56,117 bases of DNA from Bacteroidota bacterium (GCA_947456625.1 CANGQJ010000015.1:1-56117), one strand, 5' to 3'; counted from the stretch's first letter, positions 1 to 10,313 are shown. Numbers and translations are program-made. Notes: generated by a model not told the origin, from the letters alone.

Positions 1-150
1 ATTAGTTATGTAGCCAATTATATGGACTGTATTGACGGCCTAGGTGCTTCCGGTAAAGGCGCGCACGCACCCGGTGAAGTTATTAATTTAAAGGAGTTTC
101 CTATTTTAATTAAGCGCGCTGCCTTAAGTATTTATAGGTTGAGTAGATAG
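1..150 (+). CDS. M20-family metallopeptidase, C-terminal end (partial)
   Basis: The first 150 bases read as one open frame from the window edge to a TAG stop, giving the last 49 residues of a protein. The stretch GLGASGKGAHAPGE is typical of the C-terminal catalytic part of M20/glutamate-carboxypeptidase-like zinc peptidases, where the His of GAHAPGE is a metal ligand and the nearby Glu follows. The reading after it (NLKEF, then a helix) fits the end of that fold. The start and most of the protein lie outside the window. It is probably a housekeeping neighbour and not part of the polysaccharide locus, which begins after a 149-bp gap. Confidence 0.6.
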   Translation: MSYVANYMDCIDGLGASGKGAHAPGEVINLKEFPILIKRAALSIYRLSR

Positions 151-250
151 AATTCATTGAATTATAAGAGCTTACATACTATTTATGCTAAAAATTCGTT
201 ATTTAATAATTAGCCAATAATAGTTGTAAAAATATATCCTTTATAATTAA

Positions 251-258
251 TACCTTTG
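251..258 (+). promoter_or_regulatory. Candidate promoter -7 element (TACCTTTG) for the first polysaccharide operon
   Basis: TACCTTTG fits the Bacteroidota -7 consensus TAnnTTTG and lies 41 bases before the first Wzi start codon. A TTG about 24 bases upstream could serve as a poorly spaced -33 element. It is the only good match in the 149-bp gap after the peptidase gene. Confidence 0.45.
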
Positions 259-299
259 TATAATTATAAGTTTATTTTAATTTAAGTAATTCAAAAACA

Positions 300-1877
300 A
301 TGCATAATATATATAATAAAATTATAGTTTTATGTATATTGTTATCTTTTCAAATAGTTAAGGTTAGCGGCCAGTCCTATCATATTGGTGGAATTGGGGA
401 TGAATATATGCGAATATTGCAGTTACAAGGTAAGTTAGATCCTAACATATCCTTTACTTCAAAACCTAATTACGCAAATAATACTATATCTCAGGACAGT
501 GTCTACTCTTTAATTGATCCTAGTTATGAACCTTTAAAGTACATTAGTACTAAGTACTTTACGTTTAAACCATTAATGGCTAACGTAAACATGAAATATA
601 ACTCATTGCAGCCTTATGGTTGGAATGACGAGGGTATGATTCAAGCAAAAGGACTCCAAACTTTAACTAGATGGGGTGTATATTCAAAAATAGGCCCGCT
701 TAGTTTTCAATATATGCCTGAGTATGTAAATGCCGAAAATCCTCCATATGATATTAGTGGGGACTATGGTTCAATTCCATCTAGTAGATATATAAAAAAT
801 TTTACAGGGCAGTCAAGTATTCGTTTAAACATAAAATCGGTTTCATTAGGTTGGTCAACAGAAAATTTGTGGTGGGGTCCAGGAATAGAAAACTCAATTA
901 TGATGAGTAATAATGCCCCAGGCTTTCCTCATTATACCTTTAATACTACAAAGCCAATAAAAACAGCAATTGGTTTTTTTGAATGGCAACTAATAGTTGG
1001 AAGACTGAACAGAGATTCCTCTTTAGGTTTCGAAATGTTTAATAATCAAAAGTATAGTCCATTTAATAAACCAGCAATCCTTAATGGCATCAATTTAACA
1101 TACCAGCCAATTTTTTTTAAAAATATATTTTTTGGTATAAATAGAACTTTTCAAGCCGACGAGAGTATAACAAAAAATTTAAGTTCTTCGCAATTTTATA
1201 ATTACTTTCCTGTATTTTCTAGTTTTTTTAAAAGTTCTGTTAAAACAGATGACGGAGATGTAAGAGACCAAAGATTAAATATATTTACACGTTTTCTTTT
1301 TCCTAGATCTCATTCTGAGTTTTATTTTGAATATGGTTGGAACGATCATTCAAATAATTTTAGAGATTTTTGGATTGATCCAGAACATTCTTCAATTTAT
1401 CTAATTGGGTTTACTAAATTAGTCCCTTTACATGATAACAAATGGTTTGAAATTAATACTGAAATAACTCAGACATCACAAAGTCCAGATTACTTAGTTA
1501 GAAATGCTGGAGATTATTATTATTATGATAACGGTGGTTACTCAAATGAAAATCAAATTTTAGGAGCGGGAAGTGGTAGTGGAAATAATCTTCAAATTCT
1601 TAAAATAAATTATATTGATGGGTTTGATAAAATTGGTATAAAAGCATTAAGATTACAGCATCAGCCTACATCTTTAGTAAATTATGGTCCGTTTGAGGCA
1701 TTTGGAATAAGAACAATAAAATGGAATGACATATCAATTGGTTTAATAGGGCAGAAAAAATTTCAAAATTTAATTTTAAGTTCTGAAATTCAATTTGTGA
1801 ATTCAAGCAATTATGCATGGATGCCAACAAGCCATTTTAATTTATTTTGTAATTTAAATATAACTTATTTGTGGTAG
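300..1877 (+). CDS. Capsule assembly protein, Wzi family (first copy)
   Basis: This 525-residue protein has an N-terminal signal peptide ending at VSGQ and then many alternating aromatic/polar strands, as expected for an outer-membrane beta-barrel. The block NLWWGPGIENSIMMSNNAPG, followed by FPHYTFNT, is the most recognisable signature of the Wzi capsule-assembly family. Known Wzi proteins anchor or organise exported polysaccharide at the outer membrane. It is the first gene of an operon: the next gene, another Wzi, overlaps its end by 7 bases. The two copies share the same core block, so they are likely paralogues from tandem duplication. The exact ligand cannot be told from sequence. Confidence 0.85.
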   Translation: MHNIYNKIIVLCILLSFQIVKVSGQSYHIGGIGDEYMRILQLQGKLDPNISFTSKPNYANNTISQDSVYSLIDPSYEPLKYISTKYFTFKPLMANVNMKYNSLQPYGWNDEGMIQAKGLQTLTRWGVYSKIGPLSFQYMPEYVNAENPPYDISGDYGSIPSSRYIKNFTGQSSIRLNIKSVSLGWSTENLWWGPGIENSIMMSNNAPGFPHYTFNTTKPIKTAIGFFEWQLIVGRLNRDSSLGFEMFNNQKYSPFNKPAILNGINLTYQPIFFKNIFFGINRTFQADESITKNLSSSQFYNYFPVFSSFFKSSVKTDDGDVRDQRLNIFTRFLFPRSHSEFYFEYGWNDHSNNFRDFWIDPEHSSIYLIGFTKLVPLHDNKWFEINTEITQTSQSPDYLVRNAGDYYYYDNGGYSNENQILGAGSGSGNNLQILKINYIDGFDKIGIKALRLQHQPTSLVNYGPFEAFGIRTIKWNDISIGLIGQKKFQNLILSSEIQFVNSSNYAWMPTSHFNLFCNLNITYLW

Positions 1878-3556
1878 CGCTTTTAAAATATAAAGTTTTT
1901 GTAATTGCAATTTTATTACTAATATATAACACAACTAATGCACAAAATGTTGGGCTTGACAATATTTCATTACAAGATATTCAAAGGGTAAAATCATTAT
2001 TAGATTCTAATATAAATTATAAGTCATTTGCAATTAGGAATAGTACTTTTACTCAAAATTTTGAAAATATAAATTGGAAAAAATTAGAAGTAACTAATTT
2101 TTCCTTAGAATATTTACATCAAAATAATAGTACACAACCATATGGTTATAATGATGGAAGTATAGGTACGAGTGTTGGAACTCAACTTTATATAAATCCA
2201 CAGTTAAACTTAAAATGGGGTCGGATAACCCTACAATTATCTCCAGAAAAAACTTATGCAGATAATAGTCCCATTGATGGATTACCACAAAATTTTGAAG
2301 GCTATCAAAATGGAGATGCATTTTGGAGGAGATATTATGAAATTTCAGAAAACATTATTGAAAATCCCGAAAGGGCATATAAAAGGTATTCCGAAAATTT
2401 ATATCCTGGACAAAGTAATTTATTGTATAATTCTAAAACAGTTTCCTACGGAATTTCAACCGAAAATTTATGGTGGGGACCTGGAATAAATCATAGTTTG
2501 GTTTTAACAAATAATGCTCCAGGGTTTCCTCATGTAACAATAAATACACATAAACCAATTAAAACAAGTATAGGTAATATTGAATTTCAATTAATTGGAG
2601 GTAGTTTAACAAATTTGGATGCACCACCTACAAATAACGATAATCCTTTTGCAGCACAATACAGTTTAAAGAAGCCTAGTTTAGATAGGTATATAACAGG
2701 TATGATTTTTACTTTACAACCAGAAACGATAAAAAATTTGACTATTGGTATTGCTAATATGGCATACATGTACAAAAAAAACATGAATGGTTTTGAGGAT
2801 GCTACACCCTTTACTAATTTTACTAAATTTACCAGATTAAAACAAAGGCCAGCACTAGGTAGTGTTTTTATTAGTTATGCTTTTCCAAAGGACCATGCAG
2901 AATTTTATTTGGAATATGGAAGGAATGACCGTGGCGCAACCCCTATTAATATATTTTATGATAGTATTCCAACTGGTTATATTGGAGGAATTAGAAAATT
3001 ATATCCACTAGGATTAAATGCAAATAATGGTACAATTGCTTTAAATATTGAAATAGTACATTTACAAATGCAAAATCCAAATCAAATATGGACTAGTAAT
3101 TTATCAGCAAAAAAAACAAGTTGGTATACTAATGACCAAGTACCACAGGGCTACACTAATTTTGGACAAATTATTGGCTCAGCTGTTGGACCTGGAAGTA
3201 ATGCACAAAACTTAAATATTGCTTGGGTAAAGGGTGTTAAAAAAATTGGACTTGGCATAGAGCGATTAGTACATAATAAAGATTTTTACTATTACAATTA
3301 CTTTAATGGTTTATCATATCCCGGACCAAATTTTAAATATTGGGCAGATCTTACATATGATTTAAATTTTAGATGGAATTTTGGGAACTTAATATTTTCA
3401 GCTGATTATAAATTATCAGATTATTATAATTATATGTGGACTAAAACAGGACTTGGAGGAATATATGGTCCATCTGATACAGATAAAAAAAATATTCAAA
3501 TAGTATTAGCTGCTAAATATATAATTTCAAAAAATAAAAATAATGGAAGCAAGTAA
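1871..3556 (+). CDS. Capsule assembly protein, Wzi family (second copy)
   Basis: A 561-residue protein that starts with GTG and overlaps the end of the first Wzi gene by 7 bases. The signal peptide ends near NTTNAQ. The family block NLWWGPGINHSLVLTNNAPG, then FPHV, is present about 200 residues in, as in the upstream copy, and the rest has barrel-like alternating strands (many NY, YYY and W residues). No ATG lies close enough to preserve the signal peptide, which supports GTG. It overlaps the following Wzz gene by 14 bases, so the operon is tightly coupled. Two adjacent, clearly diverged Wzi paralogues suggest either different ligands or a hetero-oligomer. Confidence 0.85.
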   Translation: MVALLKYKVFVIAILLLIYNTTNAQNVGLDNISLQDIQRVKSLLDSNINYKSFAIRNSTFTQNFENINWKKLEVTNFSLEYLHQNNSTQPYGYNDGSIGTSVGTQLYINPQLNLKWGRITLQLSPEKTYADNSPIDGLPQNFEGYQNGDAFWRRYYEISENIIENPERAYKRYSENLYPGQSNLLYNSKTVSYGISTENLWWGPGINHSLVLTNNAPGFPHVTINTHKPIKTSIGNIEFQLIGGSLTNLDAPPTNNDNPFAAQYSLKKPSLDRYITGMIFTLQPETIKNLTIGIANMAYMYKKNMNGFEDATPFTNFTKFTRLKQRPALGSVFISYAFPKDHAEFYLEYGRNDRGATPINIFYDSIPTGYIGGIRKLYPLGLNANNGTIALNIEIVHLQMQNPNQIWTSNLSAKKTSWYTNDQVPQGYTNFGQIIGSAVGPGSNAQNLNIAWVKGVKKIGLGIERLVHNKDFYYYNYFNGLSYPGPNFKYWADLTYDLNFRWNFGNLIFSADYKLSDYYNYMWTKTGLGGIYGPSDTDKKNIQIVLAAKYIISKNKNNGSK

Positions 3557-4586
3557 CCAAACATTTAACTTAGGTGAAATTTTTAATAAAATTAATTTAT
3601 TTATAAAATTTTATTTATCATCAATAAGATTAATTTTATTATGTTTATTTGCATGTTTGTTATTTTCCGCATTTTATTATGTATATGAAAAGCCAGAATA
3701 TCAAGCAGATACCACTTTTGTTTTAACAGAGAGTGGAGGATCAAAAGGAGGTGGATTGGCTAGTTTAACTTCGCAATTTGGGATTGACTTAGGTGGTTTA
3801 GGAGGAAGCTCAAGTATGTTTTCAGGAGAAAACATTTTTGATATTTTCAAAACAAAAATTATAGTAGAAAAAGTATTATTAACTAAGTATAATGAAAATT
3901 CAAATAAAACACTTGCAGATGTTTATTTAGAAAAATTTTATAAACGCAGATTTTTGAAATTTTTACAAATTAACAATAATATTAGTTTTGAAAATTATAA
4001 TTTAAATTCAAATTCAGATAGAATGAAGGATAGTATTTTAGATATGACATATAATCAAATCATAACTAATAATATTAAAATAGATAAATTAAATAAAAAA
4101 GGATCAATTATTAAATTAAGTGTAATATCAAGAGACGAGCAATTTTCAAAAATATTTACTGAGCGTTTATTGGAAGAGGTTAAAAAACTATATATAAAAA
4201 TTAAAAATTCAAATACACAAGAAAATATAAACAAATTACAGTTCAAAGCCGACTCTTTAGAAACTATACTTTCTAATAAATCTTTTCAAACTGCTAACTC
4301 GCAAGTAATAAATATAAATCCTGCAATTAGAAAAATTGGTGTTCCCGCAGAGCTAAAACAAAAAGATTTGACCATTGTAATGACCATTTATGGTGAAGTA
4401 ATCAAGAATTTAGAATTATCCAAAATGACACTAGCACAACAAACACCAATATTTCAAGTTCTAGATGTTCCCAGATATCCCTTGTTAAATAATAAAACTA
4501 AATTAAAAAATATTGTTTTTTATGCCCTCATTATGGGATTTGTGATAAGTTTAGTATTATCAATAGTAAAGTTTTTTCTTAAATGA
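3543..4586 (+). CDS. Chain-length determinant, Wzz/GumC-like (first copy)
   Basis: 347 residues with two membrane segments, one at about 27-50 and one at the C-terminus (about 322-345), enclosing a periplasmic domain. This is the topology of Wzz polysaccharide co-polymerases. After the first segment comes the characteristic beta strand (EYQADTTFVL), then a glycine-rich loop and the block SQFGIDLGGLGG. The same arrangement occurs in the second Wzz at 14636. There is no cytoplasmic tyrosine-kinase domain. Wzz proteins set the length of polymers made by Wzy, and a Wzy-like protein is three genes downstream. The start overlaps the end of the second Wzi gene and the stop overlaps the next gene by 4 bases. 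Confidence 0.85.
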   Translation: MEASNQTFNLGEIFNKINLFIKFYLSSIRLILLCLFACLLFSAFYYVYEKPEYQADTTFVLTESGGSKGGGLASLTSQFGIDLGGLGGSSSMFSGENIFDIFKTKIIVEKVLLTKYNENSNKTLADVYLEKFYKRRFLKFLQINNNISFENYNLNSNSDRMKDSILDMTYNQIITNNIKIDKLNKKGSIIKLSVISRDEQFSKIFTERLLEEVKKLYIKIKNSNTQENINKLQFKADSLETILSNKSFQTANSQVININPAIRKIGVPAELKQKDLTIVMTIYGEVIKNLELSKMTLAQQTPIFQVLDVPRYPLLNNKTKLKNIVFYALIMGFVISLVLSIVKFFLK

Positions 4587-5404
4587 AAAACGTTATTGCA
4601 TTAAGGAGTTATGGCGATTATGTAATATTATTGAATAGTATTAAAAATGTCTCAAACATTAATATCACAGTATACGCTTCTAAACATTTAGAGGCCCTAC
4701 ATAATGCAATTTATAAACAAGCTATTTCAAATATAAATTTTGTTTTTTTAGACCTTGGTGTTAAAAATGGAATTTTCCCTTTTTTTACAAATATTCATTT
4801 TTTTAGTATTGCCAATTTACGTTCAATTATGGCTTTAAAAAAAGCTTTTAAAAATATTAATGATAATTTTTCTGATTATTATCTAGAACAAAAAAAGCGG
4901 ACTATACTATTTAATTTATTAACTTTTAATAGTTTTAAATATATACATAACTCAAATAATAACATTTATGAATCCTATCAACTTTTTTTCGAATCTAAAA
5001 ACAATATTGTTGATAGTCAAATTCCTAAAAATAATTTAAATGTGGTAATTTTCCCAGATTCGAGAAAAAAAGAAAAAGAAATAGCCCATAATATTATTAA
5101 CAAGATTTCTAAATCCTGTAATCATAAAATAAAAATCGCCAAATTCGGAAACAATAATACGCAAGGTGAAAGTATTATTATATATGAAAATTTTATACAG
5201 TTAATTCAAATTATAAAGGATGCTGATTTTATAATTTCAAGCGATAGCTTACCCGCGCATTTAGCAAATTATTTAAATAAACCTCATTGGGTAATTTATA
5301 ATAATACAATTAATAACGAGTGGCTAACGCCATATTGTATATCAAAAAACACATACTGTTTAAGTACTAGTATAAAGCAATTAACTGAAATTTTAAAAAA
5401 TTGA
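4583..5404 (+). CDS. Glycosyltransferase, GT9/heptosyltransferase-like
   Basis: 273 residues. The C-terminal stretch SSDSLPAHLANYLNKPHWVI resembles the nucleotide-sugar binding segment of GT9 heptosyltransferases (S-N-D-S-G-P-x-H-L-A then KP). The N-terminus (NVIALRSYGDYVILLNSI) resembles the GT-B opening strand and GD motif of the same family. GT9 members add heptose or related sugars to lipid-linked acceptors on the cytoplasmic face. The protein is shorter than typical members (about 320-350), so the N-terminal domain is reduced. It overlaps the Wzz gene by 4 bases and precedes a GT25 enzyme. The sugar donor is unknown. Confidence 0.6.
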   Translation: MKNVIALRSYGDYVILLNSIKNVSNINITVYASKHLEALHNAIYKQAISNINFVFLDLGVKNGIFPFFTNIHFFSIANLRSIMALKKAFKNINDNFSDYYLEQKKRTILFNLLTFNSFKYIHNSNNNIYESYQLFFESKNNIVDSQIPKNNLNVVIFPDSRKKEKEIAHNIINKISKSCNHKIKIAKFGNNNTQGESIIIYENFIQLIQIIKDADFIISSDSLPAHLANYLNKPHWVIYNNTINNEWLTPYCISKNTYCLSTSIKQLTEILKN

Positions 5405-5406
5405 TT

Positions 5407-6114
5407 ATGTTAAGTTATTTAATTTGTTCTATAAATGAAACCGATCGCTTAGATAATATAAATGAATTAAAGAATAAATTACCTGGTAACATAACTATAC
5501 AAGCAATTTATCCAACAATTACTCGTATACCTTTTTTAGAAAAAATTAAATATTTATCAAAACAAAGAACAGGAAAATTACTTAGTAATGCCGAATTAGG
5601 CTTATTGCTTTCACATAGGAATGTCTGGAATTCATTATTATCAAGTAATAATAATGAAGCGCTCATTTTAGAATCTGACAGCAAAATTGATAATTTAGAA
5701 ATATTAATTAATAATTTTAATAAAGTACATGAAAATTATGATATATTTTTTTGGGGAGCTTATGATGGCAGAATGAAACTTTATGAAAAATCTAAAATAG
5801 TAATAAACGAACAATATTATATAGGTACTCCTGTAATAAATTCGGTTTATTGCACTTATGGATATTCAATTAATAAAAATGCAGCCACTTATTTACTTAA
5901 GCAGTCATCACAAGTTAATTTTCCGGTTGATTATTGGAAAATTCGTTTAAAAAATTCAACTTTAAAAGTTGGTGGAATTTTAAGTCAAGTAATTAGCACA
6001 AATTCTCAATTCAAAAGTACAGTTCAAAAAAAATCATACAATATATATAATACTAGAATTGTGAAAAAAATTATTGATTTTAAAAATATTTTAAAAGCAA
6101 AAATAAGTGTATAA
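5407..6114 (+). CDS. Glycosyltransferase family 25 (LPS-type)
   Basis: About 235 residues. I chose the ATG at 5407; a TTG two codons earlier overlaps the previous stop. Family 25 features are present: NAELGLLLSHRNVWNSLL near residues 60-80, an acidic motif ALILESDSK in place of the usual LEDD, and YGYSINKNAATYLLK followed by PVDYW. GT25 enzymes transfer galactose or related sugars in LOS/LPS core or capsule synthesis. The variant ESDS motif is unusual, because most members have ED/DD there. It follows the GT9-like gene with no gap and overlaps the polymerase gene by 8 bases. Confidence 0.75.
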   Translation: MLSYLICSINETDRLDNINELKNKLPGNITIQAIYPTITRIPFLEKIKYLSKQRTGKLLSNAELGLLLSHRNVWNSLLSSNNNEALILESDSKIDNLEILINNFNKVHENYDIFFWGAYDGRMKLYEKSKIVINEQYYIGTPVINSVYCTYGYSINKNAATYLLKQSSQVNFPVDYWKIRLKNSTLKVGGILSQVISTNSQFKSTVQKKSYNIYNTRIVKKIIDFKNILKAKISV

Positions 6115-7378
6115 TAATATTAAATTATATAAGAAACTTTTACTTTTTGTTTTTGCCCTATATGTATACTTTGGTAAAGGTATTGCATACAGTTATTTAG
6201 CAGAATTAATTTGTTTTGTTGGTGTTTTACTATTAATTATAAATAGAAAAGAGATTAATATTCTTTATCAAAAAAGAGCATTAATCCTAATATCATTTTT
6301 ATTTATTAATATATTTTATGTTTTTAGAGGAGTTTTGCATTATAATTATTTTGATGTACTAAGAGATAGTTTTGTTTTAAATTATATTTTATTTGCCTTT
6401 ATACTATTTTTATTTCATGATAATTTCTTGGATTTTATACAACAAATTTTAAAAATATATAAATATTATCCTTTTGTACTTACTATATTGTATTTATTAT
6501 CATTAAACCGCTTTTTTGGTAATATTACAATTTTTGGAGGGAATCATTTATTGTATTTTAAGTTTGGTGATATTGCAGTTAATTTAATTATATCTTTAAT
6601 TTTACAACTTTCTGGATATTTTAATTTTAATAAAAAACAAGAAATTTACAATTTAGCACTTATTGTTTTTCTCTTTTTAATTGCCTCATCCTATAGTAGA
6701 GGTGGAATGTTGGCTTTTATGCTTGCATTATGTATTTTTTTGATTAAAAATAAGGATGCTCAATTAAGAGAGCATATTAGGGGTTATTTAAAATACATAA
6801 TTTTATCTTTTATTATAATTATCCCTCTAGTTATTATTTTACCCTCGGATGAAAATTTTCAAGGTAGGAAAGCCGGTTTTGATCAAATTACATCAAACGT
6901 TACAAGTATCGTTAGTGATGAAGAAGGCAGTACATTAAGTGATAATAAAATTTGGAGACTTTTATGGTGGGCTAAAATCATAGATTATACATTTGCAGGT
7001 GATTATTTTATTTCTGGCAAGGGGCTTGGTATGAGCTTAGCAGACGATGATGATATTTTATTTGAATCGGGAGATACCGAATTAAGATCACCACACAATT
7101 ATAATTTAACCATTTTAGCTAGGTATGGAGTGCCAGTATTTGCAATTTGGATATATTGGATTTTTATTAGTTTTAGTAGATTAAGAAATAAAAATATTGC
7201 AAATTTCAAATTAATCATGATTTGTATACAAATTGCCTTTATTTTTAATGCAAGTTTTGATGTATTTTTAGAAGGACCAATGGGTGCATTCCCGTTTTGG
7301 TGTTTTGTAGGAATAGATTTTATATGTGAATCCAATGAAGTCTATGATAAAAATACTAAATTAGAATTAGTAAACTAG
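6107..7378 (+). CDS. O-antigen polymerase/ligase-like membrane protein (Wzy/WaaL type)
   Basis: A 423-residue protein with roughly ten or more hydrophobic segments. The short loop SSYSRGG after a central membrane segment and the later SPHNYNLTILARYGVP, after a large periplasmic loop (about 250-330), are the conserved features of the Wzy_C/O-antigen ligase superfamily. In that fold a loop Arg and a loop His take part in glycosyl transfer. Gene order (Wzz, two glycosyltransferases, this gene, Wzx) points to Wzy, the block polymerase. A WaaL-type ligase role cannot be excluded because the two share a fold. Translation probably starts at GTG, overlapping the previous stop. Confidence 0.75.
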   Translation: MYNNIKLYKKLLLFVFALYVYFGKGIAYSYLAELICFVGVLLLIINRKEINILYQKRALILISFLFINIFYVFRGVLHYNYFDVLRDSFVLNYILFAFILFLFHDNFLDFIQQILKIYKYYPFVLTILYLLSLNRFFGNITIFGGNHLLYFKFGDIAVNLIISLILQLSGYFNFNKKQEIYNLALIVFLFLIASSYSRGGMLAFMLALCIFLIKNKDAQLREHIRGYLKYIILSFIIIIPLVIILPSDENFQGRKAGFDQITSNVTSIVSDEEGSTLSDNKIWRLLWWAKIIDYTFAGDYFISGKGLGMSLADDDDILFESGDTELRSPHNYNLTILARYGVPVFAIWIYWIFISFSRLRNKNIANFKLIMICIQIAFIFNASFDVFLEGPMGAFPFWCFVGIDFICESNEVYDKNTKLELVN

Positions 7379-7386
7379 TATATTAA

Positions 7387-8661
7387 ATGCGGCAACTAAA
7401 GTCATATATTTTAAACAATGAATTATATTTAAAAAATCTTTTTTTTACTTTTTTTTCGCAAGGTATCACTGCTATTTCATTAATAATATTAACCCCCTTA
7501 CTTACTAAATATTTAGGATTACAAGAATTTGGCACTTATGGTGTTATTTTAAACATAATTGCATTTTCAGCAATATTTGATTTAGGTTTAAATACTGGTT
7601 TATTAAGAAAATATATTCTAAGCGATAAATCCAATAACGATTTAATAAGTAACATTTTTAGTTTTTTCCTTTTTTTAGGCGTAATACTTTTGCCAATATA
7701 CTTTTATTTATTTCATTTAGTTTTGAGATTAAATAATACAGCTTTAATAACTATTTCAATTTTAAGTACAGTTGTAATTGTACAAAATGTAATAATATTA
7801 TTTTTTGATACATTAATTCAAGGATTAAATCTCATTTTTGTTTCTAAATTATTACGAGCTTTAAAATTAACCTTTGAATTTTTTATAACTATTTCATTTT
7901 TACGAATATTAAACTTACCATTTTTACTTTTAATTACAACAACTATTAATTTTTTATATATAATTTCACTCTATTTTTACGCAAAACATACCCATAAAAT
8001 TGAATTAAAAATTAGTAAAATTAATTGGTCACTTTTAATTTCTCATATAAAATTTTCATTCTGGTATTTTTTAGCCTCCTTAGCATCAGTTTTAGTTTTC
8101 AATACTCAAATTATTCTTATTAATAATATTATTGGTGGTTCTGAGGCCGCTAGGTTTTTAATTGTCACTCGTTTTTTTGATATTATTCGAATTGCTATGA
8201 CCAATTTTACTCAAGTACTAACGCCTAAAATTATTTATATCGAGTATGATAATAATTGGAAAAAAATAAAGGACCTTTTTTTAAATGTTTTAAAAAGGTT
8301 ATCTATCCTTACTATTATACTATGTATATTTTTATATTTTCTTGGACCAGTAATATTTATCAAATGGAGTAAAATATCAGATAGCTCTGTGATATCCTTA
8401 TTTTATGTCTATATAATATTTATAGCATTAATAATTATTGATAATGTATCGTATATTTTTTTATCTGCACTTAAGTTAAACAAGACAACTACAATTGTAT
8501 CTGTTATACAAGGTATATTCACATTAATACTAACAATTATTTTTGTAAAGCATTTTGGAATAATTGGAGCTATTTATGCATCCCTACTATCTTTTGTATT
8601 AACAAATATGTTATTTAACCCTTTATATTTAGTAAAATCACTCAACGTTAAATTAGTTTAG
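7387..8661 (+). CDS. Polysaccharide flippase, Wzx/RfbX family
   Basis: 424 residues with about 12 predicted membrane segments. The start (FFTFFSQGITAISLIILTPL, then LTKYLGLQEFGTYGV) is the standard opening of MOP-superfamily Wzx proteins. The C-terminal half has the typical FGIIGAIYASLLSFVLTNML repeat of the fold. Wzx moves undecaprenyl-linked repeat units across the inner membrane. It is the last gene of the plus-strand operon and its stop overlaps the convergent Wzi gene by 9 bases. It is the only Wzx-like protein in the window. Confidence 0.88.
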   Translation: MRQLKSYILNNELYLKNLFFTFFSQGITAISLIILTPLLTKYLGLQEFGTYGVILNIIAFSAIFDLGLNTGLLRKYILSDKSNNDLISNIFSFFLFLGVILLPIYFYLFHLVLRLNNTALITISILSTVVIVQNVIILFFDTLIQGLNLIFVSKLLRALKLTFEFFITISFLRILNLPFLLLITTTINFLYIISLYFYAKHTHKIELKISKINWSLLISHIKFSFWYFLASLASVLVFNTQIILINNIIGGSEAARFLIVTRFFDIIRIAMTNFTQVLTPKIIYIEYDNNWKKIKDLFLNVLKRLSILTIILCIFLYFLGPVIFIKWSKISDSSVISLFYVYIIFIALIIIDNVSYIFLSALKLNKTTTIVSVIQGIFTLILTIIFVKHFGIIGAIYASLLSFVLTNMLFNPLYLVKSLNVKLV

Positions 8662-10293
8662 ACCAAAACTAATTCCAATTTTAAAAGTTGTTTCGTTAAT
8701 TTTTAATTGATTTGTGTATTTTTTATCAATAACAAGTATACTTGCATTTAAATATAAATTATGTAAATATTCATATGCAATTTGTCCGTAAAAATCACTT
8801 CTGTTGTATTGGTAGTCAAATAAAAATCTTGGTTCAGGTTGAACTAGGTATTGTTCATAAATAGTACCAGCCCCTCCTTTTCTTATTTTATCAAATAGTA
8901 ATTTAATTTTCAGCTTTGCTATAGGATTGTATTTTAAATATAATGTTGACCTATCAAAATTATTTCCCATCCAATCTCCTAAATAATTATCATATTGTGT
9001 ATATGATTGTGCAGGAATAAGGTTTGAATATACAAATGGGTTAACCCTGGTATACTCAGCTCCCAATGTTAAATAATTTACAAAGGCATCTGTAACAGAA
9101 CCGCCTAAGGTAAATCCTAGTTGATTTCTACTTTTTACTTTATCAAATATTGCCGATACTTTTATTTCATCTATAAATAATGAAGCATATAAGTGAGTAT
9201 TTTTTATTTGATTTCTTGAATTTAATTGTAAAAAATATTGTCCATTAGATCCCGCGTTAATTAAATAATTACTACGATTATTATCATAAATTTTAAATAA
9301 ATTAAATGGCATTAAAAAGCCAATATCCAATTGATCACTATAAACAACCGATTCTCCTATGGATATATCTAACCCTTTTGCAGGTTTAATTGTAATACTA
9401 TGCAATGCAAAAAATTTAGGTATATAAGTATACCTTATATCTCCCATGACATTATTTGTATGCGTTGGATATGTTTTTGTAGAATCAATTATATTTGAAT
9501 TTAACCAAGCATTTGTATAGTTAAAACTTAACCATTTAAATGGATTATAGTCAAATCTTAAGTATGGAAACGATGGTGCAATATCGGATAATACAATTTT
9601 GCCTGTTTCACCATATCCCCAGGTAATATTGTCCTTCCCTAAACTTAAGGACCCATTGTTCCAATTATAGGATACATTAGTTCTTATTTCACTATAATTA
9701 ATTTGAGTATTTGTGTGATCCCCAATAAGGATTATTCCTTTTTCGGGATTAAGGCTCCTGTAGATATTATTAACATTACCTGTTTCTGTATAATCTCTAT
9801 AATAAACCTGGTAAGACCAGTTTTTTGATTTTCCCAATGCTCCCCAAATTTCAAATCCATTACTAATTTGGTTTATTAATTTACCACTTCCACTTATGGC
9901 TTCTATTCCAAATATTGGATCGGCATGAAGTTCAAATTCAGTTGAATTTATATTTAAACTTCGCCACCTATTGAAATTATCTTTTTTTAAAAATGAAATT
10001 TTTGCTATTGAGGAAGTATCATTTTTTATGGGAAATTCTTCTAAATAAAAATTTAATTCATTTTTTTCTATACTAGACAATATAGTATCAACATTTTTAA
10101 TACTTAATAAAGCATTTTTTATTTTAGTTCTAGTTACCGGCTGTATAATATCATCAAAATTTACAATTCCTTTTTGAGCCATTCTAGTTATAAATGGGTA
10201 AACTCCAGAACGATAATTTTCCCAAGTATTTTGAGCTTTACCATTAAAAAATGTAATTATAAAAACAAGACTAACAATTATATTTTTTTTCAA
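8653..10293 (-). CDS. Capsule assembly protein, Wzi-like (third copy)
   Basis: 546 residues, transcribed toward the Wzx gene. A signal peptide ending NGKAQ is followed by a helical segment (about 25-90) not seen in the two upstream Wzi proteins, then barrel-like strands. The core block GKDNITWGYGETGKIVLSD, then APSFPYLRF, matches the Wzi signature in divergent form (WGxGxxxxxxxSxxAPxFP). It is more distant from the two tandem copies than they are from each other. It lies 20 bases downstream of the WcaJ-type gene, so the two are probably co-transcribed from the divergent control region at 11.7-12.0 kb. Confidence 0.75.
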   Translation of the reverse strand: MKKNIIVSLVFIITFFNGKAQNTWENYRSGVYPFITRMAQKGIVNFDDIIQPVTRTKIKNALLSIKNVDTILSSIEKNELNFYLEEFPIKNDTSSIAKISFLKKDNFNRWRSLNINSTEFELHADPIFGIEAISGSGKLINQISNGFEIWGALGKSKNWSYQVYYRDYTETGNVNNIYRSLNPEKGIILIGDHTNTQINYSEIRTNVSYNWNNGSLSLGKDNITWGYGETGKIVLSDIAPSFPYLRFDYNPFKWLSFNYTNAWLNSNIIDSTKTYPTHTNNVMGDIRYTYIPKFFALHSITIKPAKGLDISIGESVVYSDQLDIGFLMPFNLFKIYDNNRSNYLINAGSNGQYFLQLNSRNQIKNTHLYASLFIDEIKVSAIFDKVKSRNQLGFTLGGSVTDAFVNYLTLGAEYTRVNPFVYSNLIPAQSYTQYDNYLGDWMGNNFDRSTLYLKYNPIAKLKIKLLFDKIRKGGAGTIYEQYLVQPEPRFLFDYQYNRSDFYGQIAYEYLHNLYLNASILVIDKKYTNQLKINETTFKIGISFGLN

Positions 10294-10313
10294 TGTCTAA
10301 ATTGATAATTTAA